Origin: an uncultured Oscillospiraceae bacterium | GTDB taxonomy: Bacteria; Bacillota; Clostridia; Oscillospirales; Oscillospiraceae | Direction of reading: 5' to 3' | Length of the DNA stretch: 43,584 nucleotides | NCBI GenBank assembly: GCA_910588365.1 | Contig: CAJUQS010000154.1 | Span: 1-43,584 of the forward strand | In this document: positions 14,750-22,156 of the stretch, piece by piece | Numbering within the stretch: the stretch's first letter is position 1 | How the letters are laid out: each line of letters begins with the position of its first letter | Translations under genes and position numbers: made by a program | The notes under the pieces: generated by a model | Told to the model about the DNA's origin: nothing | The model's database searches: none | What the model saw: only the letters and a program-made list of their open reading frames with translations

Positions 14750-16435
14750 ATGAATAAAGCGTGGTGGAAAGAATGCGTGGTCTATCAGATTTACCCGCGC
14801 AGCTTCCAGGACACCAACGGCGACGGCATTGGCGATCTGCCCGGGATTACTGCCCGGCTGCCGTACCTGCGCCGGCTGGGGGCAGATGTTCTATGGATTT
14901 CCCCGTTCTATCAGTCGCCGGGCAGGGACAACGGGTACGACATCAGCGATTACCAGGCCGTCGCCCCCGAATTCGGTACGCTGGCGGACTTTGACGAGCT
15001 CCTCGCCCAGGCTCACCGGCAGGGGATGAAGCTGGTTATCGATCTGGTGGTCAACCACACATCGGATCAGCACCCCTGGTTCCGGGAGAGCCGGAGGAGC
15101 CGGGACAACCCTTTCCGTCATTACTATATCTGGCGGGACGGCACCGACGGCGGCCCGCCCAACAACTGGGGGTCGTGCTTTTCCGGAAGCAGCTGGAAGC
15201 TGGACGAGGCCACAGGGCAATATTACCTGCATACCTTCGGGGAGTTCCAGCCGGATCTGAACTGGGACAATCCGGCGGTGCGCCAGGAGATCTACCGGAT
15301 GATGCGCTGGTGGTGTGATCGCGGCGTGGATGGGTTCCGCATGGACGTCATCAGCATGATCAGCAAAACCGCCGTCATGCCGGACGGCCCCCGGAACCCG
15401 GGCAGCGCCTACGGCAGCTTTGCCCCCTATGTGGTCAACGGCCCCCGCGTCCACGAGTATTTGCAGGAGATGAACCGCGAGGTGCTCAGCCAATACGACC
15501 TGCTGACGGTGGGCGAGTGCTCAGGTCTCACGGTGGAGCAGGCCTGCCGCTATGCCAATGCGGAGGGGACAGAGCTGAACATGGCGTTCCAGTTCGAGCA
15601 CATGGACCTGGACGGCGGGGAGAGCTTCAAGTGGGATCTGCGCAAAATAGATGTGGTGGAGCTCAAGCGGGTCCTGAGCAAGTGGCAGACCGGTCTGGCG
15701 GGCCGGGCGTGGAACAGCCTCTACTGGTGCAACCACGACCAGCCCCGGATTGTCTCCCGGCTGGGGGACAGCAGTACGCCGGAGATGCGGGAGCGGAGCG
15801 CGAAGGCCCTGGCGCTCTGCCTTCATATGATGCAGGGCACCCCCTACATTTACCAGGGCGAGGAGCTGGCCATGACCAACGCTTCCTTCCGCTCGCTGGA
15901 GGATTTCCGCGACGTGGAGAGCCTGAACGCCTATCGGGAGCTGACGGAGAGCGGGCAGATGGAGCCGGAGGAGATGCTGAACTGCCTGCGCTATAAAAGC
16001 CGGGACAACGCCCGCACGCCCATGCAGTGGACCGGCGGGCCCCAGGCCGGCTTTACAGCGGCGGAGCCTTGGATCGGCCTCAATGAGAATTACCGCACCA
16101 TCAACGCCCAGGAGCAGACGGAGCGGTTGGATTCAGTGTTTTACTTCTATCGGGATCTGATCCGGCTGCGGCACCGGTATGAGCTGATCGTCTACGGAGA
16201 CTACCGGCTGCTCTGGCCGGAGCACAGGCAGGTATTTGCCTATATCCGGGCGCTGGACATGCAGCGGCTGCTGGTGGTGTGCAATCTCAGCGGAGAGGCC
16301 GCGGAGATTCGGGTACCAGAGGAATACGCTGGAGGTGAACTCCTGATTTCAAGCTGCGGAGATGTCACGATACGGCCTGTTATGGCGCTGCGCCCCTGGG
16401 AGGCGTTTGCCATCCTGCAAGAAAAATATGACTAG
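14750..16435 (+). CDS. GH13 alpha-glucosidase (oligo-1,6-glucosidase / sucrase-isomaltase type)
   Basis: 561 residues, glycoside hydrolase family 13. It opens WWKECVVYQIYPRSFQDTNG. The nucleophile Asp199 lies in GFRMDV, the acid/base Glu256 in VGEC, and the third acid Asp330 in NHDQPR. The calcium/region I motif DLVVNHTSDQH is present. No signal peptide is seen. Its family hydrolyses alpha-1,6 or alpha-1,4 glucosides such as isomaltose, isomaltulose or sucrose isomers; exact specificity is not visible. It follows GH32 by 12 nt in the same operon. The pair would release glucose and fructose from imported oligosaccharides. Confidence 0.87.
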   Translation: MNKAWWKECVVYQIYPRSFQDTNGDGIGDLPGITARLPYLRRLGADVLWISPFYQSPGRDNGYDISDYQAVAPEFGTLADFDELLAQAHRQGMKLVIDLVVNHTSDQHPWFRESRRSRDNPFRHYYIWRDGTDGGPPNNWGSCFSGSSWKLDEATGQYYLHTFGEFQPDLNWDNPAVRQEIYRMMRWWCDRGVDGFRMDVISMISKTAVMPDGPRNPGSAYGSFAPYVVNGPRVHEYLQEMNREVLSQYDLLTVGECSGLTVEQACRYANAEGTELNMAFQFEHMDLDGGESFKWDLRKIDVVELKRVLSKWQTGLAGRAWNSLYWCNHDQPRIVSRLGDSSTPEMRERSAKALALCLHMMQGTPYIYQGEELAMTNASFRSLEDFRDVESLNAYRELTESGQMEPEEMLNCLRYKSRDNARTPMQWTGGPQAGFTAAEPWIGLNENYRTINAQEQTERLDSVFYFYRDLIRLRHRYELIVYGDYRLLWPEHRQVFAYIRALDMQRLLVVCNLSGEAAEIRVPEEYAGGELLISSCGDVTIRPVMALRPWEAFAILQEKYD

Positions 16436-16440
16436 GCGCA

Positions 16441-16501
16441 GTTTGAAAAATGGAAATACGCCCAAAGGGCCGCCCTTTGGGCGTGTTGACATTTTTCAAA
16501 C
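16441..16501. terminator. Double inverted repeat / bidirectional terminator-like cruciform
   Basis: Inner arms ACGCCCAAAGGG and CCCTTTGGGCGT (16458-16484) are perfect around CCG. Outer arms GTTTGAAAAATG (16441-16452) and CATTTTTCAAAC (16490-16501) are also perfect 12-mers. Its position 5 nt after the GH13 stop suits termination; the T-run is short, and the second pair of arms is unusual. Confidence 0.65.
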
Positions 16502-16550
16502 AACTCCTGAGATTGCTATAAATCCAGTCCTCACGCGGAATCCTTTTATT

Positions 16551-16572
16551 GTATACCACCAAACGGCGGTAT
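16551..16572 (+). promoter_or_regulatory. Operator-like inverted repeat before the Xre gene
   Basis: TATACCACC and GGCGGTATA form an interrupted palindrome around AAAC (TATACC/GGTATA arms). A related ACCAAACGGT follows at about 16591. The paired motifs upstream of a helix-turn-helix gene suggest autoregulation. Confidence 0.4.
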
Positions 16573-16612
16573 ATCGCGTCTTCAAATCCGACCAAACGGT
16601 AGGATTATATGG

Positions 16613-16837
16613 GTGATTGCAATGGTATTCCAACGCTTGGAAGATTTACGAATTGACAGTGACCTGCGGCAGCAGGATATCGCGGACTATCTCCACATGC
16701 ACTTGGAGGTATACCGCAGATACGAAAAGGGGCACCGCGAGATCCCTGTCTGGGCCGTGATTCAGCTGGCTGATTTCTACAGGACCAGCACGGACTACAT
16801 CCTGGGCCGGACCAACCGCCGGGCCCCCATCAAGTAG
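16613..16837 (+). CDS. Small Xre-family helix-turn-helix regulator
   Basis: 74 residues, almost entirely an HTH_3 DNA-binding domain: DLRQQDIADYLHMHLEVYRRYEKGHREIPVWAVIQLADFYRTSTDYILGR (split here as one domain, residues about 17-66). The GTG 16613 start has AGGA 8 nt upstream; ATG 16622 is the alternative and would remove three residues. Its stop is 2 nt before the GTG of comEC. The order regulator-comEC is unusual, and co-transcription would make the regulator a candidate controller of DNA uptake. Confidence 0.75.
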   Translation: MIAMVFQRLEDLRIDSDLRQQDIADYLHMHLEVYRRYEKGHREIPVWAVIQLADFYRTSTDYILGRTNRRAPIK

Positions 16838-16839
16838 CC

Positions 16840-19092
16840 GTGCGGCGGCTGATGATCTTCGCCCTGCCCTTCGGGCTGGGGTGCGCCCTGTGCCAGTACG
16901 TCCTGCCGGAGCCCTGGCGGTACTGGACGGCGGGGATTGCGGTACTGGCGCTGCTGCTGTCCTCCCTGCTTCGGGGCCGGCAGCGCTCCGTGGTCCGCAT
17001 CGCCGCGGGCGGACTGGCGGCGGGAGTCCTCTGGTTTTCCGGCTTCGCCGCCCTCTGTCTGGATCCGGCCCAGGCCCTGACGGGCCGGGAGGACTGGGTG
17101 GAGGTCCGCCTTTTGGACTACCCGGCGGAGACGGACTACGGCGCACGGTGTCCGGTGGAGGTGCCCGGCCTGCGGGGAAAGGCCCTGCTCTACGGCGGCG
17201 CGGAGCTGCTGGACCTGGAGCCGGGGAACCGGGTGGGGCTGGCGGTCAGGCACGAGAGCGCCGCCGCCCCGGGCGGTGAGGAGAGCGGCTATTTTACCTC
17301 GCGTGGGATCTTCCTGCGCCTGTACGGCCAGGGGGAGCTGGAGGTGGAGGCGGGTGACGCCGGGAGCCTGCGGTATCTGCCCCAGCGATTGGCGCGGCGG
17401 ATGAAGGCGGCCGCTGCGGCCCGGTACGATCAGCCGGAGCGGGGGCTTGTCACCGCCCTGCTCACCGGGGAGCGGGACGGCCTGGACCGGCAGAGCCTCA
17501 GCGATCTCACCCGGTCGGGGCTCATGCACGTCACGGCGGTATCGGGCCTCCACTGCGGATTTCTGATTGCCCTTCTGGGGGTGCTGGTATTCCGGCGGCA
17601 GCGGCTCACGGCCCTGCTGGGCTACCCGGTGCTCCTGCTGTACGCGGCCATGACCGGGTGTACGCCCTCGGTGGTCCGCGCCTGCGTCATGATGGGCTTT
17701 GTACTGCTGGCGCCCCTGCTGGGCCGGGAGGGGGACGGCCCCACCTCCCTCTCCGGCGCGCTGCTGGTGATTTTGCTGGCCAACCCCTTCGCCATCGCGT
17801 CGGTGAGCTTGCAGCTGTCCTTTGCCGCCGTGGCCGGCCTGCTGTGGCTCGGGCCGCGGATCTATAGTTCGCTGGAGCCCTGCGGCCCGAAACGGGGCGG
17901 GCTGGTCAAAAAGCTCTGGCTCTTTCTGACGGGAACCCTCTCCGCCAGTCTGGGCGTGATGATTCTGACCGCGCCCCTCAGCGCGGTCTACTTCGGCTTT
18001 TTGGCACTGGCCTCTCCCCTGTCCAATCTGCTGGTGCTGTGGATGGCTCCGGCGCTGTTTGCCTGCGCCCTGCTGGGGACAGTTTTCCCGCCTTTGGCGG
18101 CGTTAGCGGCGCCCATGGCCCGGTATCTGCTGTGGGCGGCGGGTCTGACGGCCGGACTGCCGGGCGTGCGCTTCGCGGGGCCCGAAGCGGTCATGTGGCT
18201 GCTGCTGGCCTATACCCTGCTGGGCATCTGCGCCCTGTCCAGGGACCGGCGGCGGAAATATGCCTTCGCCCTGTGCGCCCTGGCGGTGAGTCTGGCGGCG
18301 GTGAAGGCCCTGCCCCGCGCGGTCGTGGGCGGCGATCTGCTGACGGCGGTGGCGGTGGACGTGGGTCAGGGGGCCGGGACCCTGCTCCACAGCGGGGGCC
18401 GGACGGCCCTGGTGGACTGCGGCAGTCTCAGCAGCCCCCAAGGGGCGGGGGACGCGGCGGCAGACGCCATGGATGCCTATGGCTGGGACCGTCTGGACTA
18501 TGCGGCGCTGACCCACTACCACGCCGACCACGCCGGGGGACTGGCGGGCCTGCTGGCCCGGGTGGAGGTGGGCGAGCTCCTGCTGCCCCGCCTGCCGGAG
18601 GGCGGCGATCAGGGGGCGCTCCAGCGGGAGGTCCTCTCCCTGGCGGAGCGGTACGGGGTGCCGGTGCGCTGGGTGGAGGAGCCCGCCGGGATTGCGCTGG
18701 GGGAGGCCCTTCTGACCGTCTACCCGCCGGCAGCGGCGGGGGACGCCAACGAGGAGGGGCTGACGGTCCTGTGTACGGCCGGGGAGTTCGATCTGCTGAT
18801 AACCGGGGACATGAACGCCGCCACAGAGCGGGTTCTGACGGAGACATACGACCTGCCGGACATTGAGGTTCTCCTGGCGGGCCACCACGGCAGCAAATAC
18901 TCCACCTCCCGGGAGCTGCTGGAGGCGGTCTGGCCGGAGGTGGGTGTGGTCAGCGTGGGGGAGAACCGCTTCGGACACCCGGCCCCGGAGGCCATGGAGC
19001 GCATGGCCGCGGCGGGAATGGAGCTCTACCGCACGGACTGGCAGGGGAACATCCTTATCCGGGTACACAAAAGCCCCGGCGGGGCACAATGA
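16840..19092 (+). CDS. comEC: ComEC/Rec2 family DNA-uptake channel
   Basis: 750 residues, the full architecture of ComEC. It has an N-terminal membrane part with a DUF4131-type segment (about 1-170), a competence domain with many helices (about 190-480; TRSGLMHVTAVSGLHCGFLIAL is its signature) and a C-terminal metallo-beta-lactamase-like domain (from about 500) with THYHADHAGG, the HxHxDH metal motif at about residues 559-564. It carries single-stranded DNA across the membrane during transformation. The start GTG 16840 is 2 nt after the regulator; ATG 16852 is possible. No strong ribosome site is visible, so translation may be coupled. Confidence 0.85.
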   Translation: MRRLMIFALPFGLGCALCQYVLPEPWRYWTAGIAVLALLLSSLLRGRQRSVVRIAAGGLAAGVLWFSGFAALCLDPAQALTGREDWVEVRLLDYPAETDYGARCPVEVPGLRGKALLYGGAELLDLEPGNRVGLAVRHESAAAPGGEESGYFTSRGIFLRLYGQGELEVEAGDAGSLRYLPQRLARRMKAAAAARYDQPERGLVTALLTGERDGLDRQSLSDLTRSGLMHVTAVSGLHCGFLIALLGVLVFRRQRLTALLGYPVLLLYAAMTGCTPSVVRACVMMGFVLLAPLLGREGDGPTSLSGALLVILLANPFAIASVSLQLSFAAVAGLLWLGPRIYSSLEPCGPKRGGLVKKLWLFLTGTLSASLGVMILTAPLSAVYFGFLALASPLSNLLVLWMAPALFACALLGTVFPPLAALAAPMARYLLWAAGLTAGLPGVRFAGPEAVMWLLLAYTLLGICALSRDRRRKYAFALCALAVSLAAVKALPRAVVGGDLLTAVAVDVGQGAGTLLHSGGRTALVDCGSLSSPQGAGDAAADAMDAYGWDRLDYAALTHYHADHAGGLAGLLARVEVGELLLPRLPEGGDQGALQREVLSLAERYGVPVRWVEEPAGIALGEALLTVYPPAAAGDANEEGLTVLCTAGEFDLLITGDMNAATERVLTETYDLPDIEVLLAGHHGSKYSTSRELLEAVWPEVGVVSVGENRFGHPAPEAMERMAAAGMELYRTDWQGNILIRVHKSPGGAQ

Positions 19093-19196
19093 CATAGAAA
19101 GCGCGCCAGGGAGGACCGCCGGGTCCTCCCCGGCCTCTGCGAAACCGGCCGGCCGCCTGCGGGGCGGCCGAGAAATTGCTGCGGGGGAGGCACCTG

Positions 19197-20249
19197 ATGG
19201 CGGTACGAAGGAAGACGGGCGGCAAAAACGCCGCCTACGAGCAGCTGAAAACCGATCTGGCGGCGGGAAATCTGGGCACGGCCTATCTCTTTCACGGGGA
19301 GGAGAGCTACCTCAGAGAGTACTACCTGTCGGAGATGCGCAAGGCGCTGGTCCCGGCGGGATTTGAGCAGTTCAACTACCACAGGCTGGAGGGCAAGGCG
19401 CTGACCGTCCAGACGCTGACGGAGACGGCGGAGGCCATGCCCATGATGGCACAGCGGACCATGGTGCAGGTGGTGGATTGGGATCTGTACAAGCTGAGCG
19501 AGGAGCAGAGAAACGGCTTTATCGCCCTTTTGGAGGACTTTCCCCCCTACTGCTGTCTGGTCCTGGTCTACGATCAGCTGCCCTACAAGCCCAGCAAGAC
19601 CTACAAGAAGCTGTACGCCGCCGTGGAGAAGCACGTACAGGCGGTGAACTTCGAGGAGCAGAGCCAGAACGAGATCCTCAAGTGGGTGTCCCGGCGGTTC
19701 CGGGCCGCGGGTCACACCATCGACGGGCCCACGGCGGAGCACCTGCTGTTCACCTGCGGCAGTCTGATGAACGGGCTGATCCCGGAGATTGAGAAGGTGG
19801 CCGCCTACGCCAGGGAGGAGCGGATCACCCGTGCGGACATCGACGCGGTGGCCGCGCCGGTGCTGGAGGCCCAGGTCTTCGACATGACGGGGGCGGTGTC
19901 CCGTGGGGACTTCGACCGGGCGGCGGAGGTGCTGGGGTCCCTGCTGCGGCTCCAGGAGGAGCCCTTCATGCTGCTGGCTCTCATGGGCAAGGAGCTGCGA
20001 AAGCTCTACACCGCCCGGGTGGCACTGGACACGGGGAAGGACAAATTCTGGCTGATGGAGCGCTGGAACATGCGCTCGGACTACCCCGCCAGGCTCCTGC
20101 TGGACAACGCCCGCCGGGTGACCCGCTCCTGGTGCGAGACGGCGGTCCGCCGCTGCTGCCAGCTGGACGCGAGAATGAAGTCCACGGCCGGCGTGGACGG
20201 CGCAGGGGAGCTGAAGCTGCTGCTCATGGAGCTGGCGCAGAGGGGCTGA
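19197..20249 (+). CDS. holA: DNA polymerase III delta subunit
   Basis: 350 residues. The N-terminal clamp-loader fold carries AYLFHGEESYLREYY (about residues 24-38), and the C-terminal collar helices follow. Delta opens the beta clamp within the replication clamp-loader complex in the cytoplasm. ATG 19197 follows GGGGGAGG; TTG 19176 was rejected because it precedes this site. comEC followed by holA is a conserved order in Firmicutes and supports both calls. Confidence 0.88.
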   Translation: MAVRRKTGGKNAAYEQLKTDLAAGNLGTAYLFHGEESYLREYYLSEMRKALVPAGFEQFNYHRLEGKALTVQTLTETAEAMPMMAQRTMVQVVDWDLYKLSEEQRNGFIALLEDFPPYCCLVLVYDQLPYKPSKTYKKLYAAVEKHVQAVNFEEQSQNEILKWVSRRFRAAGHTIDGPTAEHLLFTCGSLMNGLIPEIEKVAAYAREERITRADIDAVAAPVLEAQVFDMTGAVSRGDFDRAAEVLGSLLRLQEEPFMLLALMGKELRKLYTARVALDTGKDKFWLMERWNMRSDYPARLLLDNARRVTRSWCETAVRRCCQLDARMKSTAGVDGAGELKLLLMELAQRG

Positions 20250-20280
20250 TATGTGGGGCCTCCCCGGCCCCACGCCCCGG

Positions 20281-20346
20281 GCTCCTTTTCCGGCGAGGGA
20301 AAAGGAACAAGACGTCCCAGGGGCATGGGGGTGGAGCCCCCGCAAA
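20281..20346. repeat. Hairpin repeat, family R3 (copy d), with GACGTCC extension
   Basis: GCTCCTTTTCC/GGAAAAGGAAC, then AACAAGACGTCC and GGGGGTGGAGCCCCCGCAAA on the plus strand. The hairpin and the extension both align with 25973-26044. It fills the gap between holA and the RNase M5-like gene; the downstream ribosome site AAAGGAG follows it directly. Confidence 0.6.
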
Positions 20347-20355
20347 GGAGAACCA

Positions 20356-20973
20356 ATGAAGAGAATCAAGGAAGTCATTGTAGTGGAGGGCCGCTACGAC
20401 AAGAACGCTCTGAAGCAGGTAGTTGACGCTACGGTGGTGGAAACCGGGGGCTTCGGCGTTTTCAGCGACAGGGAGCGGCTGGCGCTGCTACGCCGCCTGG
20501 CGGCGGAGCGGGGGCTCATCCTGCTTACCGACAGCGACGGAGCCGGGTTCGTCATCCGCAATTTCCTCAAGGGCGCAATCCCGAAAAGCCAGCTGAAGCA
20601 GGCCTACATTCCCGACATCTACGGTAAGGAGCGGCGGAAAGCCGCGCCGGGAAAGGAGGGCAAGCTGGGCGTGGAGGGCATGTCCCCCGCCGTGCTGCTC
20701 CAGGCCCTGGAGCGGGCCGGCGCCACCTTCCGGGAGCGGCCGTCCCAGGAGCCGGCGGGGGAGGCTGTCACCAAGGCGGACCTCTACGGCCTGGGGCTTA
20801 CCGGCGGGCCGGACAGCGGGGCAAAGCGGGCCCAGGTGCTGAAGGCGCTGGGCCTGCCGGAGCGGATGACCGCCAACGCCATGCTGGAGGCGGTGAACAT
20901 CCTGTATAACAGAGAGGAGTTTTTGTCGAAATTTGTACAATATGGAGATGAGACAGATTGCGCCCCTCTTTGA
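20356..20973 (+). CDS. rnmV: Ribonuclease M5-like TOPRIM protein
   Basis: 205 residues. It starts KEVIVVEGRYDKNALK with the TOPRIM Glu, and has LLTDSDGAG (about residues 52-60) with the DxD pair and DUF4093-type C-terminus. RNase M5 matures the 5S rRNA ends with ribosomal protein L18. ATG 20356 follows AAAGGAGAACCA; the upstream open frame crosses the repeat and lacks a ribosome site. In Bacillus the gene neighbours ksgA; here it sits between holA and a GNAT gene. Confidence 0.8.
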   Translation: MKRIKEVIVVEGRYDKNALKQVVDATVVETGGFGVFSDRERLALLRRLAAERGLILLTDSDGAGFVIRNFLKGAIPKSQLKQAYIPDIYGKERRKAAPGKEGKLGVEGMSPAVLLQALERAGATFRERPSQEPAGEAVTKADLYGLGLTGGPDSGAKRAQVLKALGLPERMTANAMLEAVNILYNREEFLSKFVQYGDETDCAPL

Positions 20974-21670
20974 GGGCTGGGAGGAGACCATGGTCTGGGC
21001 CTGCCTCCAGGGGGTCATGGGCCGGGCGCTGGCCAGCGGCAGCGGGCGGTCAGCCGTGATCGTGCAGCGGGACTTCTGCTTCTTCGCCGGGGAGCCGGAC
21101 GGCACGCTGGTACGGCGGGTGGAGGGCCCGATCCTGGTGCCCCGGACCGAGGACTGGCATCCGGTGATTGAGGAGGCGCTGGGGGACCGGGCGGTCCGGG
21201 AGAGCCGGTACGCCATCCGGAAGGAGCCGGGCGTCTTTGACCGGGAGAAGCTGGCGGCCCTGGCAGCCGCCCTGCCGGCGGGGTACGAGATGCGGCAGAT
21301 CGACGAGACGCTGGTCCCGGCCCTGCTGGCGGAGGAGTGGTCCCGGGACCTCTGCGCCCCTCCTGACAGCCCCGCCGGCTACCGCCAGCGGGGCCTGGGA
21401 TTCGCGGCGCTCCATGGGGGCGTTCCCGCGGCGGGGGCCGGGAGCTACTGCGTCTATGAGGGCGGCATTGAGATCGAGATAGACACCCGGCGCGATCACC
21501 GGAGGCGGGGGCTGGCCGCGGCCTGCGGCGCGCGGCTGATTCTGGCATGTCTGGACCGGGGGCTGTACCCCAGCTGGGATGCCATCGACCTGCGCAGCGT
21601 ATCCCTGGCGGAGAAGCTGGGCTACCACAGGGCGGAGCCCTACCCCATCTATCGGCTGGGAGAAAAATAG
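20942..21670 (+). CDS. GNAT-family acetyltransferase
   Basis: About 242 residues, resembling the GNAT_acetyltran (PF12746-type) group. The acetyl-CoA region is seen as IEIEIDTRRDHRRRGLAAACGARLI (near residue 180-200), with the Q/RxxGxG-like turn RRRGLA. The C-terminal DLRSVSLAEKLGYHRAEPY is the usual N-S-x-x-x-A-x-K-x-G-Y motif with a Ser-Val variant. The start is uncertain: TTG 20933, ATG 20942 and ATG 20948 are in frame, all within the last 41 nt of the previous gene and with no well-spaced ribosome site. Coupled translation is likely. The acyl acceptor is unknown. Confidence 0.68.
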   Translation: MEMRQIAPLFEGWEETMVWACLQGVMGRALASGSGRSAVIVQRDFCFFAGEPDGTLVRRVEGPILVPRTEDWHPVIEEALGDRAVRESRYAIRKEPGVFDREKLAALAAALPAGYEMRQIDETLVPALLAEEWSRDLCAPPDSPAGYRQRGLGFAALHGGVPAAGAGSYCVYEGGIEIEIDTRRDHRRRGLAAACGARLILACLDRGLYPSWDAIDLRSVSLAEKLGYHRAEPYPIYRLGEK

Positions 21671-21712
21671 GGACTTTTACGAGTTGTATAGGAGCCAGCC
21701 GTTCCGACAGCA

Positions 21713-21750
21713 GCAGAGAGCCCCGCAGTTTGTTCTGCGGGGCTCTCTGC
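21713..21750. terminator. Bidirectional intrinsic terminator between convergent genes
   Basis: A perfect 16-bp stem (GCAGAGAGCCCCGCAG / CTGCGGGGCTCTCTGC) around TTTGTT. It lies between the plus-strand acetyltransferase and the minus-strand IreB-family gene, 42 nt after one stop and 2 nt after the other. Confidence 0.85.
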
Positions 21751-21751
21751 G

Positions 21752-22033
21752 TTATTTTGTCAGATAGTTTCTGACCAGAATCTGAAGAAGCTCATCCCGG
21801 TCCACCTTGCGGATCAAGGTACGGGCCTGGTTGTGATTGGTGATATAGGTCGGATCCTCGGAGAGGATATAGCCCACGATCTGGTTGACAGGGTTATAGC
21901 CCTTTTCCTCCAGCGCCTGGTATACCGCCAGCATGATCCGGTGAATCTCCGCGTCCTGGTCCACAACAAAATCAAATTTGCGGGTATAGTCGTCCACCCC
22001 TGCACCACCTTCCCGGACCCAGCTGAATTCCAT
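21752..22033 (-). CDS. IreB-family regulatory phosphoprotein (DUF965 / UPF0297)
   Basis: 93 residues. The core is highly typical: AVYQALEEKGYNPVNQIVGYILSEDPTYITNH (about residues 37-68) and RTLIRKVDRDELLQIL. In enterococci IreB is a substrate of the PASTA kinase IreK and opposes cephalosporin resistance; whether that holds here is inferred. ATG 22033 is used; an AGGA lies 12 nt upstream. It has its own promoter (22064-22092). The N-terminus has a Ser/Thr-poor extension with a Thr at residue 17, a possible phosphorylation site. Confidence 0.85.
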   Translation of the reverse strand: MEFSWVREGGAGVDDYTRKFDFVVDQDAEIHRIMLAVYQALEEKGYNPVNQIVGYILSEDPTYITNHNQARTLIRKVDRDELLQILVRNYLTK

Positions 22034-22063
22034 GTTCAGACACAGTCCTGACGTTTCACTCCT

Positions 22064-22092
22064 AGTATACTCGCTTTTTTCCAGTCTGTAAA
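22064..22092 (-). promoter_or_regulatory. Promoter of the IreB-family gene
   Basis: TTTACA (22087-22092), a 17-nt spacer and TATACT (22064-22069) on the minus strand. It ends 31 nt before the start codon. Confidence 0.65.
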
Positions 22093-22156
22093 GAGAAAAA
22101 AGGAATGTTACAGGAATGTAATATTCGACCGTTTTCTCCTGCCGGCATCCCGGCGC

